This document shows, in pieces, positions 1-6,607 of a stretch of 8,834 nucleotides of DNA. Position 1 is the first letter of the stretch, and each line of letters begins with the position of its first letter. The stretch spans positions 1 to 8,834 of the forward strand of contig JBOGDQ010000120.1 in NCBI GenBank assembly GCA_050742975.1, in the 5' to 3' direction. This DNA is from JBDTGE01 sp050742975. GTDB lineage: Bacteria; Actinomycetota; Actinomycetes; Mycobacteriales; Jatrophihabitantaceae. A program made the position numbers and the translations under genes. A model generated the notes under the pieces. The model was not told the origin of the DNA and ran no database searches. It was given only the letters and a program-made list of their open reading frames with translations.

Positions 1-2076
1 GACCAGTGGACGGCGATCGAGGCACTCGTCGCCGATCGCCGTCGGGCCCTGGTCGTCCAGCGGACGGGGTGGGGCAAGTCGGCCGTCTACTTCGTCGCCA
101 CCGCGCTGCTGCGCGCGACCGGCGCCGGACCGACCGTGATCGTTTCCCCGCTGCTTGCCCTGATGCGCAACCAGATCGCGGCGGCCGAGCGGGCCGGCAT
201 CCACGCGGTCACCATCAACTCGACCAACGTCGACGAGTGGCGGCAGACCTACGACGCCGTGGCGCGCGGGGAGGTCGATGTCCTGCTGCTGTCACCCGAG
301 CGGCTCAACAACCCCGACTTCCGCGACCACGTCATGCCGCAGCTCGCCGCCACCTGTGGGCTGCTGGTCGTCGACGAGGCACACTGCATCAGCGACTGGG
401 GCCACGACTTCCGTCCCGACTTCCGCCGGCTGCGGACTCTGCTGCCCGAGTTGCCCGCGGGGATTCCGGTGCTGGCGACGACCGCGACGGCGAACACCCG
501 GGTCGTCGAGGACGTCGCCGATGTGCTCGGCCTCGGCGGTGCAGCAAACGACGGACCCGACGATGCGAACGTGACCGGCGCGGGAGGTCCAGGCGGCGGA
601 GTTCTGGTGCTTCGCGGCAGCCTCGATCGCGCGTCGCTGCACCTCGGCGTGCTGTCCCTCCCGTCGACGGCACACCGCCTGGCCTGGCTGGCCGATCACC
701 TGGCCGAGCTGCCGGGCTCGGGGATCGTCTACACGCTCACCGTCGCCGCGTCCCAGGAGGTTGCCGACTACCTGCGCGGGCGCGGCTTCTCGGTCGCCGC
801 CTACTCCGGGCAGACCGAGCAGACCGAGCGGCTGGCCGCCGAGGACGACCTGATCAACAATCGGGTGAAGGCCCTCGTCGCCACGTCCGCGCTCGGGATG
901 GGCTTCGACAAGCCGGACCTCGGCTTCGTCATCCACTTCGGAGCGCCGGCGTCCCCCATCGCGTACTACCAGCAGGTCGGACGCGCCGGGCGCGGCGTCG
1001 ACAGCGCCCAGGTGATCCTGCTGCCCGGCACCGAGGACGGGGCGATCTGGAACTACTTCGCCTCGGTGGGCTTCCCGTCCGAGGACCAGGTCCGCACCGC
1101 GCTGCGAGTGCTCACCGACGAGGGCGCGCCGATGAGTACCGGTGCGCTGGAGACCCGCGTCGACCTGTCCCGCTCACGGCTCGAGGCGATGCTGAAGGTG
1201 CTCGATGTCGACGGTGCGGCCCAGCGCGTACGGGGAGGCTGGATCGCGACCGGCCGGCCCTGGGACTACGACGCCGACCGGTACGCCCGCGTCGCCCGGG
1301 TGCGCAGTGACGAGCAGCAGGCGATGCGCGACTACATCGCGACGGACACCTGCCGGCTGCACTTCCTGCGCGAGCAGCTGGACGATCCCTGCGCCACCGA
1401 CTGCGGGCGGTGCGACAACTGCGGCGCGCTCAGTCTGTCCCGCGCCACGTCCGAGCAGACCGTGGCTGCGGCCACCGAGCGCCTGGAGCGTCCGGGCGTG
1501 CCGTTCGACGCGCGGCGGATGTGGCCGACCGCGATGCCGAACCTGGGTGTCGAAGTGCGCGGCAAGATCAGCGCGGGTGAGCAGGCCGAGTCCGGACGCG
1601 CGCTCGCCCGGTTCACCGACCTCGGCTTCGGGCAGCGCGTTCGCGCGGTTCTCGCCGACAACGCGCCGGACGGTCCGGTTCCCGACGAGCTGATCGGCGC
1701 CTGCATCCAGGTGCTCGCTGCGTGGGGATGGCAACGCCGTCCGGAGGTGATCGTCCACGTCGGCTCGAACCGTCGCCCGTTGCTCGTCGCCGACCTCGCA
1801 GCACGGCTGGGGGAGATCGGTCACCTGCCCAACCTGGGCGCGATTACGCGCCACGGCCCGTCCTCGAAGGGGCGGACGAACAGCGCGCTGCGGCTCCGCG
1901 AGGTCTGGGGCAGCCACGAAGTGGGCAGCGAACTCGCGGCGCGGGTCGACGGCCACGACGTCCTGCTGGTCGACGACCTGACCGACACCGGCTGGACGCT
2001 GACGGTAGTCGCGAGACTGTTGCGTGAGGCAGGCGCGAGCGGCGTCTACCCGTTCGTCCTCGGTATCGCCGCCTGA
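1..2076 (+). CDS. recQ: RecQ-family ATP-dependent DNA helicase with C-terminal phosphoribosyltransferase-like domain (5' partial)
   Basis: Reading frame 1 is open from the first base to a TGA at 2074-2076, so the gene starts upstream of the window; the ATG at 136 is internal because the Walker A motif lies before it. Numbering the first visible codon as residue 1: a Q-motif-like DQWTAI (1-6), Walker A as TGWGKS (22-27, Trp replacing the usual Gly), DEAH box with RecQ-typical HCISDWGHDFRP (125-137), motif III ATTATA, and motif VI QQVGRAGRG (324-332). A RecQ zinc module follows, with Cys at 451, 464, 468, 471 and 474. There is no recognisable HRDC domain. Instead the last ~120 residues look like a phosphoribosyltransferase fold ending in VLLVDDLTDTG (654-664), the PRPP-loop pattern seen in ComF and other PRTases. 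Known family role: 3'-5' unwinding of DNA in recombination and repair, cytoplasmic. The role of the PRTase part is unknown; it may bind nucleotide rather than catalyse. Confidence 0.93.
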   Translation, partial: DQWTAIEALVADRRRALVVQRTGWGKSAVYFVATALLRATGAGPTVIVSPLLALMRNQIAAAERAGIHAVTINSTNVDEWRQTYDAVARGEVDVLLLSPERLNNPDFRDHVMPQLAATCGLLVVDEAHCISDWGHDFRPDFRRLRTLLPELPAGIPVLATTATANTRVVEDVADVLGLGGAANDGPDDANVTGAGGPGGGVLVLRGSLDRASLHLGVLSLPSTAHRLAWLADHLAELPGSGIVYTLTVAASQEVADYLRGRGFSVAAYSGQTEQTERLAAEDDLINNRVKALVATSALGMGFDKPDLGFVIHFGAPASPIAYYQQVGRAGRGVDSAQVILLPGTEDGAIWNYFASVGFPSEDQVRTALRVLTDEGAPMSTGALETRVDLSRSRLEAMLKVLDVDGAAQRVRGGWIATGRPWDYDADRYARVARVRSDEQQAMRDYIATDTCRLHFLREQLDDPCATDCGRCDNCGALSLSRATSEQTVAAATERLERPGVPFDARRMWPTAMPNLGVEVRGKISAGEQAESGRALARFTDLGFGQRVRAVLADNAPDGPVPDELIGACIQVLAAWGWQRRPEVIVHVGSNRRPLLVADLAARLGEIGHLPNLGAITRHGPSSKGRTNSALRLREVWGSHEVGSELAARVDGHDVLLVDDLTDTGWTLTVVARLLREAGASGVYPFVLGIAA

Positions 2077-2236
2077 TCCGCCGCGCCGCGTGGCTCGCGG
2101 GCCGATCGGGACATGAGCCGCGTGGGCGGATTCTGGCAACGGACTGTCAGGCCGATTCGCGAACTCCTCGCTATTGCCGGCGGGTACGCCCATGCTGAGG
2201 TATCCGACACGAGCAACTGCTTACGGACGACTACCC

Positions 2237-2243
2237 AAGGAAA
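2237..2243 (+). promoter_or_regulatory. Ribosome binding site of the desaturase gene
   Basis: AAGGAAA lies 7 nt before the ATG at 2251. The frame stays open upstream to an ATG at 2113, but that start has no Shine-Dalgarno sequence and would add 46 residues without desaturase character, so this site decides the start. Confidence 0.7.
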
Positions 2244-2250
2244 ACATCAG

Positions 2251-3297
2251 ATGACTGCTGCAACTCAAACGTCGAGGGGCAGCGACTTCGCGGCTCTGTG
2301 CCGACAGATACGTGCTGAAAAGCTCCTGGACCGGCGCCGGATCAACTACGCCGTGCGCATCACGCTGACCCTGGCCGCGTTCGCTGCCGCCTGGGCCGCG
2401 TTCGCCTGGGTCGGCGACTCCTGGTACCAGACGATCGTGGCCGCGGTGCTCGGCCTGGCCTTCACCCAGGTCGCGTTCATGGGCCACGACGGCGGCCACC
2501 AGCAGGTCGCCCGGTCCAAGCGGGTCAACGACACGATCGGCATCATCGCGGGCGACCTGCTCGTCGGGCTGAGCTACGGCTGGTGGGTGGACGAGCACAA
2601 CAAGCACCACGCGAAGCCGAACCACGAGGGCTACGACCCCGACATCGGCGAGGGTGTACTGGCGTTCACCACGAGGCAGGCGACCGAGCACAACGGTCCG
2701 GTGTCCGGGTTCATCGCCCGCCACCAGGCCTGGCTGTTCTTCCCGCTGCTCACGCTCGAAGGCATCAACCTGCACGTGCAGGGCTTCGGCTGGCTGCGCA
2801 CGACGAGCGTCCGGCGCTACCGCCGCACCGAGTTGGTGCTCCTGGCGCTGCACGTCGTCGCGTACCTCGCCGCGGTGCTGTACGTGCTGTCTCCGGTGAA
2901 GGCGCTCGTGTTCGTCGCGATCCACCAGGCGGTGTGGGGCTTGTACATGGGCTGCTCGTTCGCGCCGAACCACAAGGGCATGCCGACGGTCACGCCCGGT
3001 CACGAGCTGGACTTCCTGCGCCGCCAAGTGCTGACGACGCGCAACGTGCGCGGTGGCCTGCTCACCGACTTCGCGCTCGGCGGCCTGAACTACCAGGTGG
3101 AGCACCACCTGTTCCCGAACATGCCGCGCGCCAGCCTGCGCAAGGCCCAGCCGATCATTCGGGCGTACTGCGAGCGGATGCAGGTCAGCTACACCGAGAC
3201 CAGCCTGTTCGGCTCGTACGCGGCCGCCCTTCGGCATCTGCACGAGCTCGGGGCGCCGCTGCGGGCAGCACGACGTGCGGTGCCCGTCCGCGTCTGA
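2251..3297 (+). CDS. Membrane fatty acid desaturase (acyl-CoA/acyl-lipid type)
   Basis: A 348-residue integral membrane di-iron desaturase of the FA_desaturase family (PF00487 type). It should introduce a double bond into membrane-lipid acyl chains using O2 and electrons from a ferredoxin or flavoprotein partner. The three histidine boxes are all present: HDGGH (79-83), HNKHH (116-120) and QVEHH (282-286). A further FAPNHKGMP stretch precedes box three. The Gln in box three is typical of front-end/linoleoyl-CoA-type desaturases, but no cytochrome b5 domain (no HPGG) is fused, so electrons must come from a separate protein. Hydrophobic segments lie near 35-54, 57-77, 146-165 and 185-230. The N-terminus is short and charged, without a signal peptide. 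A 174-nt gap from recQ suggests its own promoter. Regiospecificity cannot be read from sequence; a DesA3-like stearoyl desaturase is one possibility. Confidence 0.9.
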   Translation: MTAATQTSRGSDFAALCRQIRAEKLLDRRRINYAVRITLTLAAFAAAWAAFAWVGDSWYQTIVAAVLGLAFTQVAFMGHDGGHQQVARSKRVNDTIGIIAGDLLVGLSYGWWVDEHNKHHAKPNHEGYDPDIGEGVLAFTTRQATEHNGPVSGFIARHQAWLFFPLLTLEGINLHVQGFGWLRTTSVRRYRRTELVLLALHVVAYLAAVLYVLSPVKALVFVAIHQAVWGLYMGCSFAPNHKGMPTVTPGHELDFLRRQVLTTRNVRGGLLTDFALGGLNYQVEHHLFPNMPRASLRKAQPIIRAYCERMQVSYTETSLFGSYAAALRHLHELGAPLRAARRAVPVRV

Positions 3298-3338
3298 CCT
3301 CGGTGCACCTGAAGCGTCAGAGGCACTCGACGGCTTTT

Positions 3339-3347
3339 GGGTACCGT
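3339..3347 (+). promoter_or_regulatory. Probable -10 region of a leaderless promoter for the YeaQ-type gene
   Basis: GGGTACCGT contains TACCGT (3342-3347), which fits the actinobacterial TANNNT -10 consensus. It ends 6 nt before the ATG at 3354, so transcription would begin at or within a few bases of the start codon. The same stretch contains GGGTAC, the -10 form of SigB/SigF-type stress promoters, but I find no GNNT-type -35 at 14-16 nt. No usable Shine-Dalgarno precedes the ATG, only GGGGG directly beside it, which supports leaderless initiation. Confidence 0.42.
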
Positions 3348-3353
3348 GGGGGC

Positions 3354-3692
3354 ATGGTCATTCTGATCGTCGTGCTGCTCGTGCTCGTGATCGTCCTACC
3401 GATCCTCGGCTGGGCACTGTGGCTGCTGATCAGCGCAGCACTCGTTGGCGCGATCATCGGCGGGCTCGCGCGTCTCGTGCTGCCCGGCCGTCAGCAGATC
3501 GGGATGTTCAGCACCATCGTCATCGGATGGATCGGATCGCTGGTCGGCAGCCTGCTGGGTCGCCACCTGTTCCACGTCGGCACAATCCTCACCGTGCTGT
3601 GCGAGATCGCCGTCGCCGCGACCGTCGTCGCGATGGCGAGCAGCGGTGCGGGGAACGCGGTTGCGCATCGGAACGCCAGCCTGCGCTGGTGA
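3354..3692 (+). CDS. GlsB/YeaQ/YmgE-family small membrane protein
   Basis: A 112-residue, strongly hydrophobic protein with the Transgly_assoc (PF04226) signature: GAIIGGLARLVLPGRQQIG (32-50), then a glycine-spaced second helix with GWIGSLVGSLLG (58-69). Probable membrane spans are 2-20, 22-42, 52-70 and 76-96. Typical YeaQ proteins have about 80-85 residues and three spans; this one has an extra N-terminal hydrophobic segment and a short polar tail. Family members are linked to stress responses and the biochemical role is not established. It sits 56 nt after the desaturase stop, so read-through is possible, but a -10-like site immediately before the ATG suggests an independent, possibly stress-induced, leaderless transcript. 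It converges with the oxidoreductase gene, with 52 nt between the two stops. Confidence 0.88.
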   Translation: MVILIVVLLVLVIVLPILGWALWLLISAALVGAIIGGLARLVLPGRQQIGMFSTIVIGWIGSLVGSLLGRHLFHVGTILTVLCEIAVAATVVAMASSGAGNAVAHRNASLRW

Positions 3693-3744
3693 GTGCGGTC
3701 GGCTGCTGGGAACGGCACGAGGCACCGGCCCGGCCTGGATGGTG

Positions 3745-4680
3745 TCAGGGGACGACGACGATCTTCCCGCGGGTGTGTCGTTGTTCCAGTTCGGCAAAGG
3801 CATCGGACACGTGTGCCAGCGGATACGTCGCTGCGATGGGTATCTCGATCCGTCCGGTGGCAATCAGGTCGGCCATTTCGGTGAGGACGTCGGTGGTGGA
3901 GGCGCTCACGCTTCCGTCGGCCTTGGTTCCGAGTTCTTGTGCCTTCTCGAACGCAGCGATCGTTTCGATGCGATGGGGTGCGATGCCGAGGTCGGCGCCG
4001 AGCTGCACGTACTCGGGGCCGAACAGGTCGATGAAGGCGTGGATGCCGTTGGGGGCGGCCGCGGACAGGCGCTGGCGGAGACCGTCGCCGTAGTTGACGG
4101 GGGTGACGCCGCGCGCGGTGAGCCAGCTGTCGTTGGCCGGTGAGGCAATCCCCAGGATGCTGTGGACGCCGCGTTCTGCGAGCAGTTGCACGACGATGCT
4201 GCCGACGCCGCCCGCCGCCGCGGACACCGCCACCGTCTCATCGCTGTGCGCGGCGACAGCCCGGACCGCGGCGTATGCGGTACAGGCAACGACGTAAAGC
4301 GAGCCCGCGACGGCCCAGGGCAGCTGCGGCGGCTTGCGGATCAGTTGCGTGGCGGGAACCACGACATGCGTGGCGTGGCTGCTGCGCCGCCAGGAGTAGC
4401 CCAGGACCTCCTCGCCGACCGCGAACTCGTCCACCCCGTCCCCGCAGGCGAGGATGACGCCCGCGAGGTCGCTGCCCTGGCCGGACGGGAACGTGGCAGG
4501 GAAGCGGTCGTGCAGGACCCCGGTGCGGATGTTCGTCTCGCCCGGGTTGATGCCGGCGGCACGGACCTCGATCAGCACCTCGTCGGGGCCGGGAGACGGT
4601 CTGGGTATGTCGGCGATGTAGAGCACGTCGCGGTCTCCGTAGCGGTCGAAGCGAACCGCTCGGGCGATGGGTGGCGTCAT
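3745..4680 (-). CDS. Quinone oxidoreductase-like NADP-dependent MDR-family enzyme
   Basis: A 311-residue zinc-independent medium-chain dehydrogenase/reductase. The N-terminal GroES-like domain (about 5-120) contains the MDR core AAGINPGETNIRTG (41-54) and a GSDLAG stretch (69-74). The Rossmann domain has the nucleotide-binding motif SAAAGGVGSIVVQ (153-165), and the C-terminus is the usual GKIVVVP. The Cys/His ligands of catalytic and structural zinc are absent, as in quinone oxidoreductases. Expected activity is NADPH-dependent reduction of a quinone, enal or similar electrophile in the cytoplasm; the true substrate is unknown. The start is ATG at 4680 because AGGAAGGG (4696-4689) stands 8 nt before it; a GTG two codons upstream is too close to that site. 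It lies 14 nt after the MarR gene, whose stop codon overlaps this Shine-Dalgarno, so the two genes are almost certainly co-transcribed and the substrate may resemble the MarR ligand. Confidence 0.9.
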   Translation of the reverse strand: MTPPIARAVRFDRYGDRDVLYIADIPRPSPGPDEVLIEVRAAGINPGETNIRTGVLHDRFPATFPSGQGSDLAGVILACGDGVDEFAVGEEVLGYSWRRSSHATHVVVPATQLIRKPPQLPWAVAGSLYVVACTAYAAVRAVAAHSDETVAVSAAAGGVGSIVVQLLAERGVHSILGIASPANDSWLTARGVTPVNYGDGLRQRLSAAAPNGIHAFIDLFGPEYVQLGADLGIAPHRIETIAAFEKAQELGTKADGSVSASTTDVLTEMADLIATGRIEIPIAATYPLAHVSDAFAELEQRHTRGKIVVVP

Positions 4681-4694
4681 GGCCACGTCCCTTC

Positions 4695-5159
4695 CTAGGT
4701 CTGTGGTGGTGTGGCAGTCGGATCGTTCGAGCCGTTGTTCATAGCCGCTCGACGGGCCCTGCTGAGTCCTGCGCCGAGTTGAGCGAGCGCGGTTGCTGAC
4801 AGCGGGACCCGCAGGAAGGTCTCGAGTTCCTCGTCGAAGACCGTCGAGGCGCGGGCGAGGACCTCCGCGCCGGCTTCGGTGAGCTCCAAAATCGACGAGC
4901 GCCGGTCGTCGGGGTTGGGTCGCCGCACGCACCATCCGGCTGCCTCGAGGCGGTCGACGGCCTGGCTGGTGCCGCCGACCGTGATAGCCAAGGCGCTGGC
5001 GATGTCGTAGACCCGGCACTGCGGGGTGGAGTCGATCACCAGCATCACGTTCAAGCTTCCCAGCGCCACCCCGCTCTCGCGTCGTAACCGGGTGTCGACA
5101 GCGCCCCACAGGATGGTCTCGAACCGGACCAGGTCGTCGAACACCTGCCGCAGGTCCAT
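4695..5159 (-). CDS. MarR-family transcriptional regulator
   Basis: A 154-residue winged-helix regulator of normal MarR length. A dimerisation helix (1-30) leads into the winged helix-turn-helix: RVYDIASALAITVGGTSQAV (49-68) spans the second helix and the start of the recognition helix, and the wing carries PDDRRS (83-88), matching the family's DxR signature. A second dimerisation helix covers about 108-140. Two cysteines are present, Cys48 just before the HTH and Cys77 between recognition helix and wing; redox or electrophile sensing is conceivable but not shown. The start is ATG at 5159, behind a near-perfect Shine-Dalgarno; an upstream in-frame ATG at 5198 would place that site inside the gene. 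It is the first gene of an operon with the oxidoreductase and probably represses its own promoter through the dyad at 5211-5249. Confidence 0.92.
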   Translation of the reverse strand: MDLRQVFDDLVRFETILWGAVDTRLRRESGVALGSLNVMLVIDSTPQCRVYDIASALAITVGGTSQAVDRLEAAGWCVRRPNPDDRRSSILELTEAGAEVLARASTVFDEELETFLRVPLSATALAQLGAGLSRARRAAMNNGSNDPTATPPQT

Positions 5160-5164
5160 CGTGG

Positions 5165-5172
5165 CCTCCTTT
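5165..5172 (-). promoter_or_regulatory. Ribosome binding site of the MarR gene
   Basis: On the minus strand AAAGGAGG sits 5 nt before the ATG at 5159. It is the strongest Shine-Dalgarno in the window and settles the start, which shortens the longest open frame by 13 codons. Confidence 0.8.
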
Positions 5173-5196
5173 CCCTGTCGCTGTTGCTCGATCAAC

Positions 5197-5249
5197 ACTA
5201 GCTTAGCGGCAACTAGCTTGCTACCAATCAGATTGTAGCTGATCTAGTT
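5197..5249. promoter_or_regulatory. Probable MarR operator: long dyad plus repeated half-site
   Basis: A dyad centred on base 5230 spans 5211-5249. The outer arms AACTAG (5211-5216) and CTAGTT (5244-5249) pair perfectly, and so do the inner arms CAATC (5225-5229) and GATTG (5231-5235). GCTAC (5220-5224) and GTAGC (5235-5239) also pair, shifted by half a base. ACTAGCTT occurs as a direct repeat at 5197-5204 and 5212-5219, so ACTAG appears three times counting the inverted copy. The segment lies between divergent genes and overlaps the predicted MarR-gene promoter, the usual location of a MarR operator. Binding is inferred, not shown. Confidence 0.55.
5200..5227 (-). promoter_or_regulatory. Candidate promoter of the MarR-oxidoreductase operon
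   Basis: Read on the minus strand, TTGGTA (5227-5222) and TAAGCT (5205-5200) form a -35/-10 pair 16 nt apart. Transcription would start near 5193, leaving a leader of about 34 nt that includes the Shine-Dalgarno. The surrounding ~80 bases are clearly more AT-rich than the flanking genes. The -35 lies inside the dyad at 5211-5249, which suits repression by MarR. Confidence 0.45.
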
Positions 5250-5344
5250 TGTTTCGCCGGATCGGATATCACCTTCATCCAGGAGCACATCGCGCTGGCG
5301 CGACCGTCGTGGACGGGCCAGGATCATGGTGAACAGGAGCCGCC

Positions 5345-6607
5345 ATGACGACAACGAACGCAGTCACCGGGGTGCTGGCTGGGCTCGATGGTGTGCGCGG
5401 CTGGCAGGAGGAGTTCTACCGGGACCTGCACCGGCATCCGGAGCTCTCGCACCAGGAGCAGCGCACCGCAGCGGCGGTCGCCGGGCGGCTGCGCGAGTTC
5501 GGCTACCAGGTGCACGAGGGCGTGGGCGGCACGGGCGTGGTCGGCGTGCTCGCCAACGGGGCCGGCCCGCGGGTGCTGATGCGCGCGGACATGGACGCGC
5601 TGCCGGTGCGGGAGGCGACCGGGCTGCCCTACGCCAGCACGGCCACTGCCACGGACGCCGACGGGGGCGAGGTGCCGGTGATGCATGCGTGCGGGCACGA
5701 CGTTCACGTGAGCTGCCTGCTCGGCGCCGCGCAGCTGCTCGCCGAGGGCACCGGGCACTGGGCGGGCACCGCGGTGCTGCTGTTCCAGCCCGCCGAGGAG
5801 CTCGGCGACGGTGCCCGGCGGATGGTCGAGGACGGGTTGGCCGCCCTGGTCGGTTCGCCGGACGTCGCGCTGGCCCAGCACGTGCTGGCCTTCCCGTCGG
5901 GCCGGCTGGGTACGCGCGCCGGGCCGTTCCTGTCCGCGGCCGACAGCATGCGGATCACCGTGCACGGCCGCGGCGCGCACGGGTCGATGCCGCAGGCCGC
6001 CGTCGACCCGGTCATCCTCGCCGCGATGATCGTGATTCGGCTGCAGACCATCGTCTCCCGCGAACTGCCGCCGGGCGAATTCGCCGTTCTCACCGTGGGC
6101 GCGATCCAGGCCGGCACGAAGAGCAACGTCATCGCCGACCACGCCGTGATCGAGCTGAACATCCGCAGCTACAGCCCGCATACCCGGGAGACGATTCTGG
6201 CCGCCATTCGCCGCATCGTCACCGCCGAATGCCAGGCCTCGGGGTCACCGAAAGACCCCGAGTTCACGCTGTACGACCAGTTTCCGGTCACCGACAACGA
6301 CCAGGACGCCACCGACCGGGTCGCCGCCGCGTTCGCAGAGCTCTTCGGCGAGCGGGCGAACACGCTGTCCCGGCAGACAGCGAGCGAGGACTTCAGCGAC
6401 ATCCCCACCGCCCTCGGCGTTTCCTACACCTACTGGGGCATCGGGGGCACCGACCCCGACACCTACCGGGCAGCCGAACAGGCCGGCCGGATCGCCCAGG
6501 ACATCCCCGTCAACCACGCCGCCGGGTTCGCGCCCGTCATCCAACCCACTCTCGACACCGGCACCGAGGCCCTGATCGCCGCGGCGCTGGCCTGGCTCGG
6601 CAAGTAG
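5345..6607 (+). CDS. M20-family amidohydrolase (M20D, hippuricase/IAA-amino-acid-hydrolase type)
   Basis: A 420-residue cytoplasmic metallohydrolase of normal family length, predicted to cleave the amide bond of an N-acyl amino acid or a related conjugate. Motifs in order: HRHPELS (29-35), MRADMDALP (79-87), HACGHD with metal ligands Cys116 and His118, QPAEE (148-152) with the catalytic/ligand glutamates, His179 in AQHV, GRGAHGS (208-214) at the start of the inserted dimerisation lid domain, SEDFS (347-351) and a late His391 in NHAAGFAP as the last ligand. All expected metal ligands are present. There is no signal peptide. The ATG at 5345 follows AGGAG (5335-5339) by 5 nt. It is divergent from the MarR operon across 185 nt and may share its operator. 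The substrate cannot be specified; aminoacylase, hippurate hydrolase and amino-acid-conjugate hydrolase are all possible. Confidence 0.93.
   Translation: MTTTNAVTGVLAGLDGVRGWQEEFYRDLHRHPELSHQEQRTAAAVAGRLREFGYQVHEGVGGTGVVGVLANGAGPRVLMRADMDALPVREATGLPYASTATATDADGGEVPVMHACGHDVHVSCLLGAAQLLAEGTGHWAGTAVLLFQPAEELGDGARRMVEDGLAALVGSPDVALAQHVLAFPSGRLGTRAGPFLSAADSMRITVHGRGAHGSMPQAAVDPVILAAMIVIRLQTIVSRELPPGEFAVLTVGAIQAGTKSNVIADHAVIELNIRSYSPHTRETILAAIRRIVTAECQASGSPKDPEFTLYDQFPVTDNDQDATDRVAAAFAELFGERANTLSRQTASEDFSDIPTALGVSYTYWGIGGTDPDTYRAAEQAGRIAQDIPVNHAAGFAPVIQPTLDTGTEALIAAALAWLGK

Noticed and set aside
6..1310. Long open frame (+) in a second frame across the helicase gene
   Set aside because: Its translation is Arg/Pro/Gly-rich low-complexity typical of the off-frame of GC-rich genes, while frame 1 carries all helicase motifs.
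2086..2100. Hairpin CCGCG/CGCGG after the helicase stop as a terminator
   Set aside because: The stem is only 5 bp with a mismatch directly outside and no T-run, which is expected by chance at this GC content.
1174..2193. 339-codon antisense frame over the end of the helicase gene
   Set aside because: It mirrors the third-position GC bias of the sense gene, with no recognisable domain or ribosome binding site.
2113..2250. Upstream extension of the desaturase to ATG 2113
   Set aside because: There is no Shine-Dalgarno before 2113, the added residues look non-coding, and a good site precedes ATG 2251.
2221..3243. 340-codon antisense frame over the desaturase
   Set aside because: Composition is typical of an antisense shadow, and the sense strand has complete histidine boxes.
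4684..4686. GTG as the start of the oxidoreductase
   Set aside because: It is about 2 nt from the Shine-Dalgarno, whereas the ATG at 4680 has 8 nt and begins at the usual family position.
5233..5275. Rightward promoter for the M20 gene, starting with TTGTAG at 5233
   Set aside because: No acceptable -10 is found 16-19 nt downstream; the gene needs a promoter here but I cannot place it.
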